A stretch of 38,825 nt of DNA, taken from assembly GCF_022968395.1 (NCBI RefSeq), contig NZ_JALJQZ010000035.1, positions 1-38,825 on the forward strand. Direction: 5' to 3'. Below the pieces are notes generated by a model. The model was not told the origin of the DNA. It ran no database searches and was given only the letters and a program-made list of their open reading frames with translations. Source of the stretch: Affinirhizobium lemnae. Its GTDB lineage: Bacteria > Pseudomonadota > Alphaproteobacteria > Rhizobiales > Rhizobiaceae. This document shows, in pieces, positions 34,446 to 38,825 of the stretch (position 1 is the first letter of the stretch; every line of letters begins with the position of its first letter). The position numbers and the translations under genes are program-made.

Positions 34446-35356
34446 CTATTGGCTCGATCGTAGGGTATCGGCGGAATACCGCGCGACTGCCATTCAATCG
34501 CCGTGCGGTCATCTCCCGCTGCGCAACCGACGAACGCGTAACGAGGCTTGAGGTCATTGAAGTGCCTCTCGTCGGCGGCAATAGCGTTCAGTAGGTAGCG
34601 CACCGGGGAGTCATTGGCGCTGTAGCCGACTAGAACTAGGTGAAAGATGCGGGCTGCGTCGTAGAGAAAGGATGTGACGATATGGCGCCTGAGATATGCG
34701 TCGCCAAAGTCCTGGTCCGTGAGGATGAGCGCCGAGCCCCTCTGCGATTTGAGCGGCAGCATTCCGTGGATGGGCAGAATTCCAGCAAACTCAGTGTTTC
34801 GGCTGGGGTTTGGAATCTCACCGAGGGCAAAGGCGGAATCTGAATATCTTTCGCGTCTAGCGGCTATGCTAAGAAGACGATCGAAGTTGGTCGTCACTAG
34901 CAGCGTCTGCCCGAAGCGTTGACCAAGACGCACGAGGACCGAGTGCAGGTGGTTAGGCTCGACGGTCCGGTCTAGCACCGTCTGCGCTGCCCGCCGAAGC
35001 GTACTGGCTTTTCTCGGGTCGCCATCAATGCGACGCTCCAGCATGCCAAGAACAACATCATGTTCGTGTTGCGCAAAAAACTTTAGCTCCGTGCGCTTTT
35101 GGTGGGTTAGAAGATCCGGTACGGTGTCCCAGCTAGGGCCGCCCTTCTTCTGCACGGCCGCGAGTGGTCCGCTCATCGCGGGATCTACTTCCGCTTAGAT
35201 GTCTGCGACCAAACCGCCGAAATCCGGAAGTGAGGAAGGGGCCGGGTAAGAGGCTCCGGCGCCGACAATGAACAACACTTCGCCATGATCTCTCGCCGTG
35301 AGCAATTCCATGGGCAGTGGCGGAAGGTCTTTGCCGAGAACAATGGAGGTGGTCAC

Positions 35357-35643
35357 TTGCGGTTTTCGTGTGAGAGGGGGTGTGGTTGCACCTTAGACGC
35401 GAGCAGCGCTGTCCGCAACGCAGTGGATGGTGCTCCTCTCGTTGAACCCAAATCCCTTTGATTCGCTCGGTGACAGGCGGGAGCAAGATTTTTCAACAGC
35501 TTAGGAGTGCTGAACAGCGGGTCGCTGGTTCTGATCCCTTCACTGTAGAAGTTGTCAGCGGCTTCATTGTATTGGCATTTTAGAATAAATACACCCGTTG
35601 CTCGTACCTGTGCCTCCGCAACAGTTCATAGGGAACTACAGAA
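35357..35643. other. divergent intergenic region between the SIR2 gene and the nuclease gene
   Basis: I see no gene here. The last 70 bp before the nuclease gene are AT-rich (CATTGTATTGGCATTTTAGAATAAATAC, split here as CATTGTATTGGCATTTT and AGAATAAATAC) and suit a promoter for it. The arrangement suggests shared control of the two defence-like genes. Confidence 0.35.
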
Positions 35644-36699
35644 TTGATCGACACTAACTCCCAAATTTATAGGGACTATCATCGCCTTCGAAACGCTCCA
35701 TCGGACGCAGACGCCATTTGGAAGCGAAAACGTGGTTTCGATTTCGAGCGCCTGCTGAATGCAATGTTGCAGAACGAGAAACTGGAGCCGCGAACGAGCT
35801 ACAAATCGCTCGGCGAACAGATTGATGGATCGTTCTTCCTTGATGGATCGGTGTTTCTGCTGGAAGCCAAATGGCATGCGGATCCGCTCCCAGCGTCGAC
35901 GCTCTATCAGTTTAAGGGAAAAGTCGACGGAAAGCTGATAGGAACCATTGGCATCTTTATTTCGATGTCGGGCTACTCTGAAGACGCGGTTGACGCTTTG
36001 AGCTTGGGAAAAACGCTTAATCTGATTCTCTTCGATGGACGAGATATGGATGCCGTGTTTGAGCTTGGACTGGGTTTCCAAGCTGTCCTAAAAAGAAAGC
36101 TTCGTGAGGCAGCGGAAGCCGGGATCGTCTACTCTCCGGCCGAAGTGGAAATCGTGAAGCGCAGCGGGACCAATTCCGCCGCATTTGAGTTCCTCCGCTA
36201 CGATCCCATTTCAGGCGGATTAATGACCTCGAAGCCGGTGACCCATGCTAGCCCCGATCTGGTAATCGTATGCGAAGGCGATACCGACAGAGAGGTTCTG
36301 GCGGCCCTGTCTCAGCGGATCCTTGACAATCACAATTCACAGCGTTCGATCCAAATCATCACGGCAATGGGCAAGCATGCGGTGACCAAAGTCACGAAAA
36401 CATTCAAGCACGTCTACCCGCCTGAGACGAAGGTTCTGCTTGTCGTCGATGGGGACGGAGACCCCGACAGCTCCCGAGAGATGCTGGAACAAGAGGTGTC
36501 GCTTTCGAATTGGACGGCATCGATCCCTAACCCTGGCCTCGAAGTGTGGTTCGGGCTTGAGCCGCTCAGAATGCGGCGGCAATCGATGGTGGGCAGGATG
36601 GAGCAGTATCTAAGCGCCGTTGGCGATGCGGATATCAACCAGTTGAGAAACAGCCATACCTCCTTCGAAGACTTCTATAACGCGGTCATTGGTCAATAA
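35644..36699 (+). CDS. putative Mrr-like endonuclease fused to a TOPRIM domain
   Basis: This 351-residue protein appears intact. Residues 28-115 resemble Mrr-type PD-(D/E)xK nucleases: RGFDFERLLNAML, EQIDGSFF (Asp61), FLLEAKWHA (Glu74, Lys76), and TIGIFISMSGYSEDA. Residues 205-310 resemble a TOPRIM domain: LVIVCEGDTDREVL (Glu211), LLVVDGDGDPDS (Asp269, Asp271), then IPNPGLEVWFGLEPL, which recalls RloB/AbiLii-like proteins. The start is a TTG at 35644, with AGGGAA eight bases before; no ATG precedes the nuclease fold. It faces the broken SIR2 gene and is followed by a strong hairpin. I infer a restriction or anti-phage nuclease; the substrate is unknown. Confidence 0.65.
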   Translation: MIDTNSQIYRDYHRLRNAPSDADAIWKRKRGFDFERLLNAMLQNEKLEPRTSYKSLGEQIDGSFFLDGSVFLLEAKWHADPLPASTLYQFKGKVDGKLIGTIGIFISMSGYSEDAVDALSLGKTLNLILFDGRDMDAVFELGLGFQAVLKRKLREAAEAGIVYSPAEVEIVKRSGTNSAAFEFLRYDPISGGLMTSKPVTHASPDLVIVCEGDTDREVLAALSQRILDNHNSQRSIQIITAMGKHAVTKVTKTFKHVYPPETKVLLVVDGDGDPDSSREMLEQEVSLSNWTASIPNPGLEVWFGLEPLRMRRQSMVGRMEQYLSAVGDADINQLRNSHTSFEDFYNAVIGQ

Positions 36700-36747
36700 T
36701 CGCTGAGCGTCCTTGGATTGTCAGTTGGCTCTAAATCAGCCATTCTC

Positions 36748-36771
36748 GCCAAGCCAACTTCTTGGCTTGGC
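36748..36771. terminator. bidirectional terminator between the nuclease and lipase genes
   Basis: GCCAAGCCAA-CTTC-TTGGCTTGGC is a perfect 10-bp stem with a 4-base loop, between convergent genes, followed by AT-rich TAATAAATTT. It is 48 bp after the nuclease stop. Confidence 0.75.
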
Positions 36772-36824
36772 TAATAAATTTGCGAGGACAGTCTTTAATA
36801 ATGGGACAGTTAGTTCGTAAGCCA

Positions 36825-37643
36825 TCAAGATCTTTTACGCGCTATGCGCTTTGCAATCGATTCAGGTATAGCTCTTCCAGCGTATGCATGAAGAGCGGCG
36901 ACATAACGAGCCATGTCGTGATCCGGCTTCATGGAGAAAGGTGCGCTAATCGCAAGCGGAAACCTGTGTGTCCAACCAGCGTCGATGACTAGTCCTCTTT
37001 CACTCAGCCAATACTCCTCTCCCACATGCTGATAAAAGAGTGGAGGCGTAAACGGAACACCATCGTTGGCATGAATAATTCTCGTGATCGGAAAATGCAG
37101 GCCATCAACAAGTTGCTTAAAGCCCATAAGGCCCACAGCGGGTGCGCCAAAGGTCACGACCTTAAGTCTTGATCGCAGATTTGGCCATTTAAGAGCCAAT
37201 TTGACGGCAAATAGGGTTGCGATTGCTCCACCTAGGGAATGTCCGGTTACAACAATATTGTCCACTTCGGGAACCAGGTTCTCTAATCGGGTGAAGAGAG
37301 AGGAGATGGCTGGACTGCCGGTAGTTTTGTCCTGATAGTATAGGGCGGCTTGGAAACCGCTGTGAACGAGTGGGCGATCGCTTGTCGTCGAACGTAGAGG
37401 AACAGGAAAGCACCGAAAATTAGAGAGAGTCCAGTCGATGCGCTCGCGCGTTCCCCGGAAGAGGACAATCACGGTCTTGTCATTCGACATCACCCTGCAA
37501 AAGCCCCGACCCAATGAGCCGTGGACGATATTCTGAGTTGTAAAAGCAGCATTTAGGAAAGATAATTTCGTCTGATTAATCGGGCTTCCATAGCTCGCGA
37601 GAGAGAGCTTTGCGAGTTCAATCCAATTATCCACATCAGACAT
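36825..37643 (-). CDS. class-3 (fungal-type) lipase-like hydrolase
   Basis: This 272-residue alpha/beta hydrolase is of the Lipase_3 type. Its nucleophile elbow is VVTGHSLGGAIA (Ser136), with likely Asp194 in HANDGVPFTPP and His242 in KPDHDMARY. The oxyanion-side motif is VIVLFRGTRE. There is no signal peptide, so it acts in the cytoplasm unless exported otherwise. Members cleave acylglycerols or phospholipids. It is intact, less GC-rich than the tra genes, and converges with the nuclease gene. A role as a membrane-attacking defence effector is possible from context only. Confidence 0.8.
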   Translation of the reverse strand: MSDVDNWIELAKLSLASYGSPINQTKLSFLNAAFTTQNIVHGSLGRGFCRVMSNDKTVIVLFRGTRERIDWTLSNFRCFPVPLRSTTSDRPLVHSGFQAALYYQDKTTGSPAISSLFTRLENLVPEVDNIVVTGHSLGGAIATLFAVKLALKWPNLRSRLKVVTFGAPAVGLMGFKQLVDGLHFPITRIIHANDGVPFTPPLFYQHVGEEYWLSERGLVIDAGWTHRFPLAISAPFSMKPDHDMARYVAALHAYAGRAIPESIAKRIARKRS

Positions 37644-37791
37644 TGCGTATATCGCTCCAGTAAAGAACTAAAGGAAATTGGCAGTACGCCTCTCTAAATT
37701 CACCGATTAAGGGCTTACAGTTTACTCCGTAGTGCCTCCAAGCGGATCTATTCCGATATGTGCTCCGCCGACACGGAGCGCTGGTTTCTCT

Positions 37792-38070
37792 TCATAGGAA
37801 GGCATCTCGCTGCCGCCCGCGACTTGTCATCAGATTCGTCAGTTCACAACAATCCAGCGGCGCCTTTCGCCCTGCATGGCTTGATCCAGTGATCGCCAAG
37901 ACCGCGCCGGACGCGGCCACCATAGCGGTTTGAACCGGTCCGCAGCCCCGATTTTCGAAGGGCTCAACCGCCGGCAACAACATGTGCCCGCTGTTGGTCT
38001 CGATGATCCGCATACGATGGTCATCGTAGACCAAGAGGCGTTCACCGTCCTGTTCAGGGTTAAACTTCAT
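37792..38070 (-). CDS. short hypothetical protein, possibly a fragment
   Basis: This 92-residue reading begins MKFNPEQDGERLLVYDDHRM and continues RIIETNSGHMLLPAVEPFEN. The first 50 residues look protein-like, while the last 20 (TSRGRQRDAFL) do not. I recognise no family. Only a weak AGG lies upstream of the ATG. It may be a gene remnant in a gene-poor stretch. Confidence 0.35.
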   Translation of the reverse strand: MKFNPEQDGERLLVYDDHRMRIIETNSGHMLLPAVEPFENRGCGPVQTAMVAASGAVLAITGSSHAGRKAPLDCCELTNLMTSRGRQRDAFL

Positions 38071-38755
38071 TCAGCCTGGCGGAAAAGCCCAGTGGATTGG
38101 AAGTCTGTCAAGGACAGTGCCTTGGATTGCATCGCCCAAAATCGCGAGCTATGAAATATCTCCCAAAGAGACTACCAAATCGGTCCGCTTGCCAGCATCT
38201 CGGAAACTGTCACATCGCCGCAGGGATTGCAAGGACGCAGGTCTCCGCGCAGCCGAATAACTTGACCACGGCGAGCGGATCGGCGTTGTTCGGGTGGGGC
38301 GGAAGAGGCTACGGCGAAGACTCAATCACCTACTTGCCCACATCTTGACGGTGCGGCCAGGCCCATAAACTTCGAATTTGACAATGCCCCGCGTCACGGG
38401 CGCTGGTCCCGCGACGAAGACGCAGCGTGATTTCCGAGAAAAAGCGATCGGAAATGCAGCCGGATTCACTGGGATCCGGCGAGCTCTTGGATAGCGCTTG
38501 ATTAGGCTCCGGAGCTTGCTGCAAAAAACAGCATCTCCAGCCAGCGGAAGACCGGAAGCATGAATGTGAGGGCACTGAATTAGTCGTACCTAAACGGCTC
38601 GACGACGACGCCATCGCAGTCATTGGTGATGAGCGCGCGCAAGCGGTCCTGTCATTGGCCGAACGTGCGGACCCCGTACACCCTCACAACGATGCGCTTA
38701 GGAGAAAGGCGCACAGGCGGCTCCTGATAAATTTGGGCGACTTGGGAGCTAGGCC
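38071..38755. other. gene-poor stretch
   Basis: I see no convincing gene in these 685 bp. A plus-strand frame of roughly 38507-38776 reads LVVPKRLDDDAIAVIGDERA and AQAVLSLAERADPVHPHNDA without a start or known motif. It overlaps the start of the next gene in another frame, so it may be old coding debris. Confidence 0.4.
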
Positions 38756-38825
38756 ATGTGGACGGATTTTATCAAGATGAACGCCGCTGCAATGGAAACG
38801 AGCGAGGAGAAGTTGCGTTTCGTTT
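38756..38825 (+). CDS. start of a gene cut by the window end
   Basis: The ATG at 38756 follows GGGAG by eight bases and reads MWTDFIKMNAAAMETSEEK, LRFV to the window edge with no stop. The sequence is helical and polar. It is too short to assign to a family. Confidence 0.4.
   Translation, partial: MWTDFIKMNAAAMETSEEKLRFV

Larger units (their letters stand above)
33256..35356 (-). pseudogene. SIR2-domain protein, nonsense codon plus IS630 insertion
   Basis: The N-terminal GTG at 35356 (or the ATG at 35311) reads into EVLFIVGAGASYPAPSSLPD, the NAD-binding glycine motif. Then a TAA (35197-35195) interrupts ADI-AEVDPAMSGPL in frame. The rest has LVTTNFDRLL, the ILPIHGML catalytic His and LVLVGYSANDSPVRYLL of SIR2-like NADases. 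At YDRANS an IS630 copy enters at a TA. Removing it joins the gene to KHKALTEVS and a stop at 33256, for about 313 residues. SIR2 proteins deplete NAD+ in several anti-phage systems (Thoeris, DSR). I infer a former defence gene. Confidence 0.8.

Noticed and set aside
38330..38623. 97-codon minus-strand frame near the right edge
   Set aside because: It is compositionally odd, has no ribosome site or motif, and overlaps an equally open plus-strand frame.
1..38825. Ti-plasmid T-DNA border, vir or opine genes, and CRISPR arrays
   Set aside because: No border-like 25-mer, no vir or opine-type frames and no spaced direct repeats were seen; Ti-like features are limited to tra, trb and rep, which also occur on non-Ti rhizobial plasmids.

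Overview
This window is part of a large conjugative plasmid from the Rhizobiaceae (Agrobacterium, Rhizobium or a close relative). The evidence is a complete repABC cassette, a complete Ti-type traI-trb mating-pair operon, the quorum-sensing pair traR and traM, and the transfer set traA-F-B-H facing traC-D-G across an oriT of the RSF1010/Ti type. The tra/trb/rep backbone is GC-rich, compact and intact. Both flanks are mosaics of insertion-sequence debris, broken genes and candidate anti-phage genes. I saw no tRNA, rRNA or CRISPR array.

Layout. Positions 1-1732 hold nested IS debris: an IS110-type transposase tail, a short IS3-like start and an IS3 element with a deleted orfB. A WGR-domain protein follows. 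traG-traD-traC (minus strand) and traA-traF-traB-traH (plus strand) diverge from the oriT region at 4957-5211. A DUF433/DUF5615-type toxin-antitoxin pair and an XRE regulator (10929-12270) are wedged between traH and traM. traM and traR converge. Next comes the minus-strand operon traI-trbBCDEJKLFGHI, listed in transcription order from 23788 to 13657, with traR directly after it. A 370-bp control region separates traI from the divergent repA-repB-repC. It holds two 18-bp dyads related to a third one at the traC/traA control region; I propose these as this plasmid's TraR boxes. The replication cassette carries an antisense ctRNA between repB and repC. Two copies of one 16-bp parS sequence flank repB-repC in exactly opposite orientation.

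The right part (28046-38825) is a decaying accessory island. It contains a Septu-like pair (ATPase gene with a stop and two compensating frameshifts, HNH nuclease gene intact), two uncharacterised genes (one broken), and a frameshifted, truncated tyrosine recombinase ending at a perfect 37-bp inverted repeat. An SIR2-domain gene there has a nonsense codon and is split by a clean IS630 insertion. Opposite it lies an intact nuclease that appears to join an Mrr-like endonuclease to a TOPRIM domain, followed by a class-3 lipase. The last 1.1 kb is gene-poor.

How the genes should work together. TraI makes an acyl-homoserine lactone; TraR with the signal activates the tra, trb and rep promoters; TraM restrains TraR. 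TraA, C and D process oriT, TraG couples the DNA to the Trb type IV secretion channel, and TraF matures the TrbC pilin. RepA and RepB acting on parS segregate the plasmid, and RepC initiates replication under ctRNA control. Roles rest on recognised families; regulatory sites are proposals from sequence symmetry.
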